Assembly: GCA_000310025.1 (NCBI GenBank)
Contig: FN649750.1
Coordinates: forward strand, 142,219 to 199,495
DNA length: 57,277 bases
Direction of reading: 5' to 3'
Source: Ectocarpus siliculosus
Taxonomy: Eukaryota; Sar; Phaeophyceae; Ectocarpales; Ectocarpaceae
In this document: positions 36,601 to 47,638 of the stretch, one piece after another
How positions within the stretch are numbered: position 1 is the first letter of the stretch
Layout of the letters: every line of letters begins with the position of its first letter
Notes under the pieces: model-generated
The model's input: only the letters and a program-made list of their open reading frames with translations
Told to the model about the DNA's origin: nothing
The model's database searches: none
Translations under genes and position numbers: made by a program

Positions 36601-37057
36601 CTTGTGAGACCTCCTGCTGCTCTATCTATTGCTGAAGCCCTCTCTGCCGATGCTTCCTGTGAGAAATACTATACTGCTGTACCTCCCTTCTCTCTGCTCC
36701 ACCGCAGGATCCTTATACTCGACCCACTCCACACGTGCACGAAGGTAGTACCCTCTTGCGAGCGCCTTGATGCCTGTGTTCCAAGGTGTACTCTCTATGG
36801 CGTCTGGCCAAACATCACACGGGCTTGCAAGACGGCCTGCTGGGGGGGGGGTGCGCGAGCGAGTTTCGCTTTCAGAGGCATGTACATATGCCCGTCACAC
36901 AAGAACCAACTGGCGGTGCCGCCAGCCGCGTCTAGAGGCTAGATCAGACAGCTCTTCTGCTGTCTGCAAAGCGTGCTGGTGGTGGTGGTGGTGGTGGTGG
37001 TGGTGTGTGCAGTGTCGTTCGAAGTCAGAAACTCAGCAACAGTGGAGGCAGAGAAAA
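36601..37057. promoter_or_regulatory. Divergent intergenic region, TPS / ankyrin gene
   Basis: The start codons of TPS (minus, 36600) and the ankyrin gene (plus, 37058) face away from each other across 457 bp, so both 5' untranslated regions and promoters must lie here unless noncoding first exons exist. It contains a GGT-repeat (about 36975-37008) and a run of 9 G at 36842-36850. No clear TATA box is visible. Confidence 0.5.
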
Positions 37058-38515
37058 ATGGACCCGGTCGCTAACCCGCATGAGTTAAATCAACTACACC
37101 GTGCTGTTCTTGTTGGTTCTGCAGAGCTTACTCAAGCTGTCCTGGCGGGGGGAACTGTTGAAATCGATCAACGTAATTCGTACGGCGCCACTCCACTCAT
37201 GATGGCCGTTCACAACGGTCATTCGCGTATTGCGAAGATGCTGATCAAGAAGGGGGCCAACGTGTCAATAGCGGATAAACGAGGCTTCACTGCTCTGCAC
37301 TTTTGTTGTGCCCGAGAAGAAGACGACGCCATTGTCAAATTATTGGCCAAGGCTGGTGCCGACCTCGACGCCATCATACCTGGTGAAGGCTCCGCACCGC
37401 TTCATCGGGCTACACACCATGAAAACTCCAAGGTGGTGAGAGCGTTGATCGAAGCAGGCGCGAATCCCGACTGTCAGCTGCCAGACGGATCGACAGCGCT
37501 GCACATCGCGGCTGAAGAGGGACAAGTGGCCGTGATGAGGGAGCTGCTTCGTGGAAACGCGAACCCGTTATTGATTCAAACATCCCCGCCAGGAAACACT
37601 ACGACGGTCCCACTGGACTTAGCTGCCAAACACGGGCACACCGACGTAGTGCGCGAGCTGATTCAGGAGCTTGGGATTGAAGGTTGTGATGCAACAAGCG
37701 CCGGTGCACACGCTCTCGCCTTTGCGGCGTCGAACCAGCACCTGGACATCATGGCCATCCTAACCGAAGCCGGCGTGGTCGACACGGGAAAGGCTCTCTA
37801 TCTTGCCGCCGGGATGGGCCATGAGGCATCCGTCAAGTTTCTCTTGCGACATCGGCACAAGGAAGGTGGATGTGGCGTTGAAGGTGCGTACCTCAATGCC
37901 CGCGACGTTAACGGCTACACGCCCCTGGTTGTCTGTACTCAGGGGTGCTTCTCGCAAGCTCCCAGGATCGTGCGGATGCTCGTTGACGCTGGAGCAGATA
38001 CGACATCGCCTGTTCAAGTCATGAACTTGAAGGGAGGGGTGGTATTCAACGACACGCCTCTGGCTTTCACAAAGTTACGCCTCCGTAAGAAGATTGTAGC
38101 AGATGGCAAACCCGCTACCAAGGAGCACCTGCAAAGGCTGGAGGCCATCTGCCGCTTGCTGCTGCGAGTTGATGCAGTCCACGCCGTGTCCTGGCTGTGG
38201 CCAAGCGGAGCTCCCTTCATCGGTCGTGCGACAGAGACTGACCCCGAGCCGCCCTTGCCAGCACTGAAGCTGATGTTGCCGATCCTGAAGCGACGGACAA
38301 AGAGACGTTGTGGGCTTGTGGCGACACTCTTGAGGTGGGTAGAGTGGAAAGTCACTGAACGTACGATCGATGTGATGCCTTCTTCTGGAAGCCATGACCA
38401 ACTGACCGGTGGCGTTTGTTGCTCGAGACTCGCGGTAGATGAGGCGAAACCACGCAGGTGTTTCTGGTGCCGAGCTCATTTGTGTGCCAGCCATAGCTAT
38501 CATTGTCGGTGTTGA
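37058..38515 (+). CDS. Ankyrin-repeat protein
   Basis: A single uninterrupted frame of 485 codons from ATG 37058 (A at -3, G at +4). The frame is open further upstream, but that part crosses a GGT microsatellite read as poly-Trp, so 37058 is preferred. From about residue 40 there are consecutive ankyrin repeats: YGATPLMMAVHNGHSRIA, GFTALHFC...KLLAKAGADLD, SAPLHRATHHENSKVVRALI, GSTALHIAAEEGQVAVMREL, VPLDLAAKHGHTDVVREL, and further degenerate ones to about residue 330. The C-terminal 150 residues are basic and end in a cluster CFWCRAHLC that does not clearly make a zinc finger. Ankyrin repeats bind protein partners; the partner is unknown. Being intronless beside genes with many introns is unusual; a short 3' intron cannot be excluded. 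Confidence 0.82.
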   Translation: MDPVANPHELNQLHRAVLVGSAELTQAVLAGGTVEIDQRNSYGATPLMMAVHNGHSRIAKMLIKKGANVSIADKRGFTALHFCCAREEDDAIVKLLAKAGADLDAIIPGEGSAPLHRATHHENSKVVRALIEAGANPDCQLPDGSTALHIAAEEGQVAVMRELLRGNANPLLIQTSPPGNTTTVPLDLAAKHGHTDVVRELIQELGIEGCDATSAGAHALAFAASNQHLDIMAILTEAGVVDTGKALYLAAGMGHEASVKFLLRHRHKEGGCGVEGAYLNARDVNGYTPLVVCTQGCFSQAPRIVRMLVDAGADTTSPVQVMNLKGGVVFNDTPLAFTKLRLRKKIVADGKPATKEHLQRLEAICRLLLRVDAVHAVSWLWPSGAPFIGRATETDPEPPLPALKLMLPILKRRTKRRCGLVATLLRWVEWKVTERTIDVMPSSGSHDQLTGGVCCSRLAVDEAKPRRCFWCRAHLCASHSYHCRC

Positions 38516-39617
38516 CGACCTCGGGCTCCGCACAAAAGAACTTTGGGGCGCTTCGCGGGTTGCCGTTTATTTTGCAGCATATCCATGCTTCCCCTTTACC
38601 CTGAGATCTGAGGCACGAGAACCTGGTGAATCACATTGTCCACCGACGTTGTTGGGAGCAAGTACCAAGGACATAGTGCAAGACGTGAGACCTCGAACGG
38701 CACCAAATTACTGTCACCACTTCACGATATACGAGGAAACTCAACCTCGTTGACCCGGTACGACTGTATCATTGCCACGACAGCCAGCACATGAGTTTTG
38801 GCATGTCTGTCTCAATCCTGACATCATTCATGTGTCCTCTCGTGGAAATGTAGAACGTGAAGACGCGATCTTGGGCCCGCGTGTTTTCTTTTTTGCGAAA
38901 CACGAGTATGTGACAAGTTGCCGATTTTTGCCATTGCCTTGGCACGGTGTTCGTTCGTAGTACAAACAGCATATCGTACTACACAAGCCTTGAAATGCTA
39001 CCGCGTGCGCTCGTTTGGCGTCAAAATCCACCCCCCGTAGCTTTTTTGATTGAATTTCAAGTGCCCGAACTTATGCCGGCATAATTTGTGTGATGTATCA
39101 ATCTTGATTGATGTTTTTGAGTGGGTGGGGCCTCAGATACCGGTTGCCTGTGCCTCGAAACGAACTTCGTGATGGTACGGCCAATTTCTTGTTTGAAAAA
39201 GTTGATGCTCCAGGTGTTGGCGAAAACAAGCGTCATTACCTCGATTGTTCTTCCCTGGGAGCCAGGTCTGTATTTTGTAAGCACGTCCGTGCTGTTTTCT
39301 TTCCCTCGTTGTTCCGGTTATGCGAACATTTGTACCGCTTGAATTGTGTCGTTCCTACTTCGCCGTTCGACCACATTGTGCTCCACGCCACGTGCTGGTG
39401 CGCTACACCACTCTGGGAGGTAAAACAAGGTTTGCCGTTGACCGGCCCGATGTTGATATTTGCGGTCGCTCGGCTAGAGCTGCTGTCACGGTACACTACT
39501 GTAGCTCCCACTGCAATCGTTCAACGTTTTCAGGTGTTCCGTTTCACGCTTCGTCGCAATCGCGCACTTGTTTGCAGGTATTCCGTGAAGACTTGACCGG
39601 CACGAACCAGCAGGGGG
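38516..39617. other. Region downstream of the ankyrin gene
   Basis: Contains the expected 3' untranslated region of the ankyrin gene. A + frame at 39108-39596 (about 160 codons) has no recognisable motif, and no spliceable companion exons were found. Confidence 0.4.
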
Positions 39618-39625
39618 GGTGAAAT

Positions 39626-39955
39626 CGTGGTGTTTGTCACCCTCTCTCTTCCGCGTGAGGGATTATGCTGGTTTCTGCTGTTGGCTTTCTAGGATATCCG
39701 GCGGGGGTTCGTCTCGCACAGCTGATCTGTCGAATCTGTCGAATGAATAAAGGGAACCTTTGACATGAAAACGTCTGGCCGATGTGAACAACAGTTTTCT
39801 TTCTCGGAAATTTGCGTGTTGGTATGTACCTAATAGGAAGATTTGCTGAGCGACATCGTGCAACAGGGACAATGCCAAGCAACGGGGAGCTCTCATCCCT
39901 GCTGTCCTGCTCTTCGGCTTGTGGATAGGTTTTATCCAGCTGTTGTACCAACGCT
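39626..39955. repeat. Block X, 5' copy of a duplicated segment flanking the TPS pseudogene
   Basis: Shares ordered similarity with 43451-43765: TTCACC/GTCACC CTCTCTCTTCCGCG near the start, CGTC(T/C)GGCCGATGTGAAC in the middle, and CTGCT(G/A)TCCTG(T/C)(G/T)CTTCGGC(T/C)TG near the end. Both copies keep the same order and spacing. No coding function is recognised. Confidence 0.65.
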
Positions 39956-42850
39956 GATTCTTGTGGTTGGGGCAACCCGTCAGCATCCTTTCCAAGGCCA
40001 GTAGCTTGAGGGCCACTCCGCTCAGCTAATGGCGTATGTCCACCCCGGCCATGATCACCCTATGCAGAGAGAGGGGCGGGGCGTGGCAAACGTTCAGTGG
40101 TGGTGTCAGTGGCGGTGGCGGTGGGGGTCGTCTGCCATGCCTTGATTTGTCTGGAATTCCCTCACCGTTGTCGCCAAACGAATTTGGTACGACGTGTTGA
40201 CTACAATACATGCCGATGCTAGGTCCATCAAGCAGCCCAATGGCTGCCAATTAGCTGAGGCATACCACGGATAACAACGTGATAATATTTCGCGGAAGAT
40301 ACCGCGAAGGATGACACGGAAGATGACGCGCAAAAAAACACGGATTCGACCACGAAATACTCCATGCAAGATACTACGGAAGAGAACGCGGAAGATACCA
40401 TGGAGCATGCCGCGAAATATACCGCATAACCGGTCATTCGGTGGTTCTTGGTGGTGTACATAGTCGAAACTATGCATTCGTCGTGAAGTCACTTGCCATA
40501 ACAGGGGACGACTCGACACCAAACGGTAGTACATGCAACGGGTCAGATCAGATCAGATCAGATCACACGACTCTCTCAGGAGGTTGTCATCGTCCCATTC
40601 CATTCTTACTTGATTATGCAACCTTCACAGCTGCATGAACTCATGTTACCTCATGTCGTGCTATGCTATCTCTGCGCATGCCCTTAATGCATACCAGTAC
40701 ACCTCCGATAATTCAATATAATCTTCTAGTCAAGGATCTCCCCAGGCGGCATGATCTTGAGGCATGCACTCGATATTGCACGAATCGGCCTTTCCATAGA
40801 GACGGCACAAGTCAACCAACATCGCAGGGCACAGCAGCACCCTGTAGGCGCGCCCCCTACGGTCGGCCACAACACTCCTCGGTCCACTATCCCTCACCGA
40901 CGCACCTCAAGGTCGAACAAGCTTTCCACCAGAAACCGCAAATCACGACCGTTACCATGGGATACGGTTCTACCCGCAGTAGACCCCAGCAGCAGACACC
41001 ACACCTCGTGGGCCACATCTGTCTGTTGTGGTCGGGCCGTTGTGGATGCCTCTCCACCACTGCCTGGTCCAACTTCTACCTCGTCGACGTCACCCCGACG
41101 TGCACTTCAGCGCCATGTCTACACAACATGGGGTTGCCCTGGGCTGGACGTAATCCCATTCTTTCGGATGCAATATCCATGGTTTCATTCATTCATTCAG
41201 GGACGAACCGGTGGGAGCGTTTGCACACCTGCCGCCGTACGTCTTCTGTATAGGAGGAGGTGGTCTGCAGCAGAACGGGCAAAAGCCCGGACGACAAACC
41301 ACGGCATTGGTAGACACTTGTGAACGTCGGAGTTGAACTTCCTCACGGTTCCTTCAGCCTCAAGGTATACGCAAGTCAATCAAACCGCACGGCCGGTCCT
41401 CGTCTTGAATATATTATTCACAGAAACCAAACAAACAAATCGCATCTCTCCTACTTGTACGTCTCATCTCGACGACATAAAGCCATGCTAAATCCCTACC
41501 CTAGTTTTGTTTCTCTCAGCGTACGGCGGTCGAATTCCACTCCGATTGGCCCTTCTTCGATGCTCAGCCCTCGCAACCGCTTGCCGGCGTTGAGGAAGTG
41601 CCTGAAACGTTCGAGGGAGAGAAGGAAAGAGAGAGCGGGAAAAGTCGTGGAGCAGTCATGGCACGAGCAGCATTCTACCGATTCCGTCACCATGTGCCGG
41701 GGAAGGTGAAAAGATGCCTCGACACGACCGACCAAAGCTCAAGCCTCCCTCGAAATAAGAAATATGAATAGTCACAATACAGTAGTCAGTGGCATTGTTG
41801 GCCACGTGTCTCTCCTATGTAGACGTTGTAACGAAAACATATGTGCACATCCCGACCTGGTGTACCCTATCAACAAACGAACCGATCCCATGATCGATTG
41901 CACCTGCAACGGAGCCAACGGGAGAGAGCGCCGCAGTATAATACTATCATCTTTCCTGCACCCTATCTCACTACAATTCGCACCAGATTCAACAGACATG
42001 TGGCGTGCGCACCTGAGGGGGGGGGGGGCATGGTAACTGCTTTACTCAAGAACCAAGAGCACAAATTTCTAATCAACGGTGGATTCAACAGAGAAGCGGT
42101 TCAACTGGTATGTATCATAGCACGAAATCTCCATTGTTTGAAGTCTACCTGGCTGGCCGAAGGTGTGGAAGCCCACGATGTCGTCGGACAGTACGCCCTG
42201 CAGCAGCTTTTCACCATGTGCCAGGCAGGGCCCTGCCGGGGGAAAAAATAGCGAGTGACAAGTCCACACGGGAATCATGTCTAAAAGCGAGTGCTTGTGT
42301 TCAGTGAGCAAGAGTTGTTCGTCCTGCATACATGCAGACGTTGCCGTAGTCTTTTCGTGAGGCTCCTAGCCCTCTCGTAAGGCAAAGTGCGAGATGAGAG
42401 GAGTTGGGGGGTGGGCCTGTCTGACGAATACACTAGTGTAGGAGACGAAGTAATGTCGCGGCGGGTTAGTCAGATGTTTGGGAAAATGCGCTTGTGAAGC
42501 CGAGGAAGGAAGTACAACCGATGCGCACTTCAAAAAATGAAAAAAAGCAGCATGTATGATGCCTTAACCCCACGACACAATGTCAAGGGAGAACACCTGG
42601 GAGTTTTCCCCACCGAAAAGTGGGAAAATGGTTAGGCCAGCTCTCCATCCGCGGTGGTACTTTACAGCTGCATCCGAGACTACAGTCACACCTGAAGATC
42701 TGGCTGACGGGGAAGGGTATGTGCAGGACGACGATGGTGCTGGTCTGCCCGTGCTGGGCGGCATCCTCCTCCCGGTCGTTCAGCAGCTTGGGCAGGAGCA
42801 TCAGGTGGTGGTCGTCCACCCACACCACGTTGTTCGGGTTCCCGCCCTCA
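39955..42850 (-). pseudogene. Segmental duplicate of TPS exons 8-12, decayed
   Basis: Sequences matching exons 8, 9, 10, 11 and 12 of the TPS gene occur in the same order and orientation at about 42850-42692, 42240-42135, 41601-41520, 41240-41210 (remnant only) and 40065-39955. Flanking intron sequence is also related (for example the GGTGGTGT...GGGGGTCGTCTGC stretch at 40095-40135 and 27445-27485). Damage visible in the sequence: the exon-8 acceptor CAG is gone; exon 9 has a frame-shifting insertion reaching TGA; exon 10 has lost nine bases and its donor GT is CT; exon 11 is reduced to a short match; exon 12 has an in-frame TAG after VDIRH, and its donor is lost. No exon outside 8-12 is found. 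It is clearly a noncoding copy, unless transcribed as RNA. Confidence 0.88.
40265..40425. repeat. Degenerate GCGGAAGATACC-type repeats
   Basis: Short imperfect units such as GCGGAAGATACCGCG, ACGGAAGATGACGCG, ACGGAAGAGAACGCG recur about every 12-30 bp in the pseudogene. The orthologous intron of the TPS gene (about 27635-27755) has a shorter related set, so the array expanded or degraded after duplication. Confidence 0.6.
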
Positions 42851-42879
42851 TTGAAGGAAAAGCGCCCAACATCAACACA

Positions 42880-43190
42880 CAAAAACGAGCCACAGCGGCG
42901 AGACAATAGAGTGGGAGCCAACAGGCGCATGGAGTAATGGAAGGAAACACCCAAACAAACAGGTGCAGCGGTGAGGCGACAAAGGGTAAGCCGTGAACCA
43001 AACAGGCGTGTCGACGGACGGGAAGTGAGAGAGGGTAGTTAGGCCGCAACGGGCAAAAAACAAGCCATGAGAAGCATGGCGGCTGCCCAAAGTCGGCCTC
43101 AAGAAATGCGGTTGCCTGTCCCTCAGAAAAAATTACCCCGTCGGGACCTTCTGTAAATGGTCTTACATGATTCAACGTTCACTGATGAGA
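42880..43190. repeat. Copy of TPS intron-7 minisatellite and flank
   Basis: Sequence with GCCAACAGGCGCATGGAG and GGTGCAGCGGTGAGGCGAC units continues into a segment similar to 30840-30970 (GGTGGCTGCCCA, CGTCCCTCGGAAA, TCAACGTTCA). This extends the segmental duplication upstream of pseudo-exon 8. Confidence 0.7.
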
Positions 43191-43450
43191 TCATCCCACG
43201 AGCATCGTCATGTGGGGAACGCGGTATCTTGAAGAAAGAGAACGGCAATGTTCCGCTGCCTAGCGGAGGTCGGTTCTGCCTGGCGGACGGTCTTCTCATG
43301 TGCTGCGAACGATAAACCCACCCAACGACAACACGATCAACATACAGGCCACCCCCGATCTCACCACCACCGCCGCACGACCAACACCACAATCAACAAC
43401 ATCACCATTCACAGCAAGCAAGCAGCGTAGATTGGGACGGGGAGACCGAG

Positions 43451-43765
43451 ATGACGGTGTTATTCACCCTTTCTCTGCCGCGGGGGAGATTGTTACCGCG
43501 CCCCATCTGTTGGAGTTCCCCGAAATGCAGCGGGCGCAAGCCACGCACGTCCAAGGAACGGAGGCGACCTTCACTTCAATCGTCCGGCCGATGTGAACTG
43601 TTTGTGCTCGTGTGTGTCTTCCGTATCGATATTGGTAGACGCGTGGTACCATGTATTTTTCAGCCAAGAGGTTGGGAACAGGAGAAAGCTATGCAACGGC
43701 GATCCGTCGTCACTGCTATCCTGTGCTTCGGCCTGCGGAGAGTATATGCCGCTGGTGTATTGAGG
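43451..43765. repeat. Block X', second copy of the segment flanking the TPS pseudogene
   Basis: Partner of 39626-39955, about 3.8 kb away in direct orientation, so the two copies bracket the pseudogene. The bases just after it (43765-43800) have faint similarity to the start of pseudo-exon 12, which might mark a further truncated repeat of the whole unit. Confidence 0.6.
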
Positions 43766-43904
43766 CCGAGATTCCCGGCAAGAATATAATTGTGTCAGAT
43801 CAAGGTTAGGGATGTTTTTCGTTCAAGACACGTAGGCCCACGAATCGAAATCTGGGGCCGCGGAGGGGGGGGGGACACGCAACAGGTAAGAAAGATCCAA
43901 GATT

Positions 43905-44292
43905 TTTCAGCTGAGACAAGGGTGCCCGAAAAAAAATTTCCGACACCTACGTACCCCCCCCCCCCCCTCCCCCTCGGGAGGGCCGAAAAAAGGATTTCGA
44001 CTTTTTGTTTCTCATGGGGCTTGAGCCCACTGCACGCATGTAGCTTATGTGCGACATGTCGTGTACAACAAGTAACGACGTTACACGCATAGTTTGNNNN
44101 NNNNNNNNNNNNNNNNNNNNNNNNNNNNNNNNNNNNNNNNNNNNNNNNNNNNNNNNNNNNNNNNNNNNNNNNNNNNNNNNNNNNNNNNNNNNNNNNCCCC
44201 CCCCCCCCCCCCCAAACGCCTCCCAAATAAGAAAATGGGTACGTAGGTGTCGGAGAATTTTTTTTTCGGGCACCCTTGGCTGAGATGTGATC
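43905..44292. mobile_element. Inverted-repeat element spanning an assembly gap
   Basis: Left arm 43915-43970 (GAGACAAGGGTGCCCGAAAA ... CCGACACCTACGTACCC) and right arm about 44235-44290 are near-perfect inverted copies of more than 45 bp. Each arm leads inward to a poly-C tract (left arm directly; right arm via a short stretch after the C run at 44197-44213). Between them lie about 125 bp of unique sequence rich in short palindromes (GGGCTTGAGCCC, CGACATGTCG, GTAACGACGTTAC) and 100 N. The layout fits a MITE-like or foldback transposon whose centre failed to sequence; no transposase frame is visible. Confidence 0.6.
44097..44196. other. Assembly gap (100 N)
   Basis: Exactly 100 N, the conventional filler for a gap of unknown size. 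Frames that run across it are meaningless. Confidence 0.98.
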
Positions 44293-47200
44293 GCTGCGGC
44301 GGGGGCATACACCGGAGAGCCCCGGGTTTTTGGCGAAGGCGCTTTCGCTGAGACTTCTGGTCCTCAGTGTGTCACGGAATGTCTGTATGCCTCTGCAAGC
44401 CTGGTGAACCTTTTTGGAACAGCCTCACGCCCGGCGGTCGCCCATCTGGACGAGGGTCGTAAAAGGCAATCATTGCCTCTTTGCTTGTTTCGCCTGCTTG
44501 CTGCGCGAACACGGTTCCACCTGTCGCCCGTCTGGAAGAGGGTAACAAGAACGGAAGCATTGCATCTCTTTGATTCCCTGGCATACTTTGGGAATGGCGT
44601 ACTTCGTTGGATACCACCATGACGCCAACATGACATGTTGGTGCTGGCACCCAGGTGGGAGAGGTCGTACATTGGTAGCACTTGTACCACCACCTTTCTG
44701 TTGCACGGTAGGCACATAGGCACCCTGACAAAGGGGCCACCGGGACGATATTCTCTGACTCGCGATGGGTCCACTTACCCTATGGTCAACGATGATTTCA
44801 CAAGTAGAGTGTCGGAAAATGCTCAGTTAGTTGCTGGCGGTATCGACGTGTCCTTCAGCATTCTCATACTGGCTGTTCGCAAAGTGTGTCTTCGTGAAAC
44901 GGTGTGGTCACTGCGATATCTGTGCCGGCCTTCACCAGCCCATCTGTGTTTCTGGTCAGCTACCGTTGTTGAGCAGCACAACAATGTCGCGCACGTATTA
45001 TGACCGGGTCGTCCTTGTCGTAGCGGATCTTGCTCATCAGGACCCTGACGACTCGCATTCACCATGAATTAAACTGTTGTTTCGCAAAGAATCTTGACAA
45101 CTGTACCCCGTTGTGCATCAACGTCGTCGGTTAATGCACCATATGTATATTGTAGTTCTATTACGGTACTTACATTACATAGAGCTTTTCGGTTCTTCGA
45201 TGGATTCATTTTTTTCGATCAGCGATTTTTTTGGCCCGGCAGCTCATCATCATTCAAATTGGCCCGCGATACGAATGTGACGGATTGCAATGAGCTCACA
45301 GCGGCCATCACTCCACATCGATTTTCGGTCATGCACTTTGAAACACCACCATTTATAATAATAACTGCTGACATGCATACAACATGGTTTTCCGTGATGG
45401 AACGCTGAACAAGCAAGCGAAAGGTGAATTAGGAGCAAAGAGGTACCACTGCTGTACGAACGACTGCTGCTCATGGACGGTATCGACGGTATCTCTACTG
45501 GCTGTTGGAGACTTTAGATGTACCGGGCTTGTAGTTCTCTCTTCCCGTACCGTGTGCAGATGTAGCTGGCAGTGCGAACGTCTTCAACCTCTTACCTCTC
45601 TTGATACAGCAGCAGGTGGAAGCATGGTGTGCTGCTGTGCTGCAGCAACAGGTAGGTCCATCCATTGGTCAGGGCTAGCAGGAGCATTGGGCCTCGCCAT
45701 CATACCCCAAGTGGTCGACTACTTCGTCTGCAGACAGCAGTGTTCTGTGCAGAGCGATGCAGATGATGCGCTCCAATATGCTCCGGCCGTACGACTGCCC
45801 ATCAATGTGTCCGTCGCACCAGACTTCGCTCCAGCCCTTCGCCTTGTCCTCCCCTTGCTTGGCTCAACAAGCATCTCTGCCGACTAGAGTCGCGGAGAAG
45901 AGCATCGCTCCAGCAGGATAGGGCATGACAGCAGTACTACTCTAGGTGCGGCGCTACCTCGGCGTGCGCGCGCGATCCAGAGCAAATGCAGAGCAAATGC
46001 AGGGCACTGATTGGCCAATGCAGAGCAAAAAGGTTTCGATGACCTTGCATTTTTACGATGCAGAGCACAATGAAGCTCTCTGATTGGTCAATGCAGAGCA
46101 GATCTGGCCCGCTACATACCAGCTTCGCCAAAGACTACGACAATACACGTTGATATGTTATTTATACAAGTCTATAGTCTTTAGTCTTTGAGCTTCGCCG
46201 CAAGGGGTACTGCAGTACACATGTACTACTGTAGTATGATTGGCATCCATTTCGCGGCGCCCCCTTCCCGACAGTCCCGTGGCAAGACCGCGAGCACTGC
46301 CCACCATAGCCAAAGACCACCCCCCGCCACAGCGAGGGGTCAGCGAAAAGGGACGAACTCACTCGTCATCAGAGGCCCAGGTTGAGTCTTGACCGCGTCA
46401 GTTGCGTTCATCTCAGCAGTAACTGTCGTGTGCGGCTCTGCTCTGCTGCTCTGGTGTACGGACAGCGGCGCCTCAGGTATTGCAGTACAGTTCAACCGAC
46501 GGTAGCCTCTGCTGTACAGCAGTACAGCTGTAGTAGTGCTGCTGTAGCATGATAAGGCTTTACTTGGGAACGTGGGAGGTGCACAGATTGCTGGTTGTGA
46601 GAGGTATCGCTGAAAGGCGGCGACCAAAGATTTGCAATATCCCTGCTGTTGGAGCGAGAGCTATGTTTTGTAAGGAGTGCTGCAACAAGATGGCATGTAG
46701 GCATTGTGTTCCCCTTACAACATACCTACTGGTACTTGTATGTACCTTCCTACCTTGCTGCAATATATCGTGTGTCATATTCCTGGGTGGTGTTGCTTAT
46801 GGTAGACTACACTTCGAAGAAGATAACATGTACCACCGCTAAACTTGCTGACACGTCATGTTCTCTTGGTGCAGTCCCTAGGCGGTTCAAATTCAAATGG
46901 TAACACATAGCCTGACTTCCGACAGCGCTACTAAAAGCAGCAGTTCCGGTGCCGGAGGCCAGTCAACTCGATGAGCAATGCTGTTAGGATCTGATTGTAA
47001 AGTCGCATTGATAGCACCACCTGTTTGATGGCACGTCAACAAATAGCTCTCGGGATTGTGAAGGAAGCTCTGATCTGCGGGAAACTGGTGCCCCACCAAA
47101 GCATGTGGGTTGCTCCCACCCACCCGAGCTGTATGTCTGAACGTTGATGATGGTTCGAAACGGGGTATTCGCACCTATCCCCGCTTCCATCGAGAATTTG

Positions 47201-47638
47201 TGGGAGTGAGTCTCTGTGAAGTACTCAATGGCACAAAGTTGTCTTGGGGGCTTCCGTTGGAAACTGTGTCGCAGTACATGTGGGGGGGGCATATACTACA
47301 ACGTGAAACCAGGTGGTGTATGCGATGGGGTGCTATGTACGACGGGTGTTGCTGCCATGTCCATTGCCGCCAACTTGTGGAGTCTCTGAGGAAGAACAGA
47401 TAAGAACTGGTCGCAGCCATGGTTACCCTTTCGCTGCTGCAGCTGTATGCCTTCGGCAACAGCAACACACCTGGCATTCGCTTGAGAGAATCGATCAAGA
47501 ACAACAACAGTGGGTCCACTTTTCGAAGTAAAAGGGTGGCGAAACCTTCGGGACCGCGACCACAAACCGGTTTGTTGCACACTGCCTCCTCCCCACGCAA
47601 CATCTCACGTACGTATAACGTTTGTGTTCGGCACGCAG
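44293..47638. other. Intergenic region upstream of the RlmL-like gene
   Basis: No gene recognised. Imperfect tandem duplication at about 44430-44570 (core CGCCC(A/G)TCTGGA(C/A)GAGGGT). Several + frames (45384-45887, 46549-46842, 47313-47531) lack motifs. Clusters of TACTGCAGTA/GTACTACTGTAG palindromic motifs occur at about 46205-46240 and 46490-46550. The promoter of the downstream gene presumably lies in the last few hundred bases. Confidence 0.45.
45976..46110. repeat. ATGCAGAGCA motif cluster with CCAAT boxes
   Basis: The decamer (A/C)ATGCAGAGCA or close variants occurs five times in 135 bp. Two copies are preceded by CTGATTGG(C/T)CA, which contains an inverted CCAAT box (ATTGG). The second is embedded in a near-repeat of about 20 bp. 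Confidence 0.65.

Noticed and set aside
36767-37057. N-terminal extension of the ankyrin protein containing poly-Trp
   Set aside because: It is translated GGT microsatellite; ATG 37058 has good context and starts right before the first helix-like segment.
39108-39596. 162-codon + frame downstream of the ankyrin gene
   Set aside because: No family signature and no supporting exon structure.
43795-44312. Proteins spanning the N run
   Set aside because: They cross an assembly gap of unknown length and poly-C artefacts.
45384-45887. 167-codon Cys-rich + frame
   Set aside because: Cysteine spacing is irregular, no domain is recognisable, and it lies in a repeat-rich region with no splice partners.
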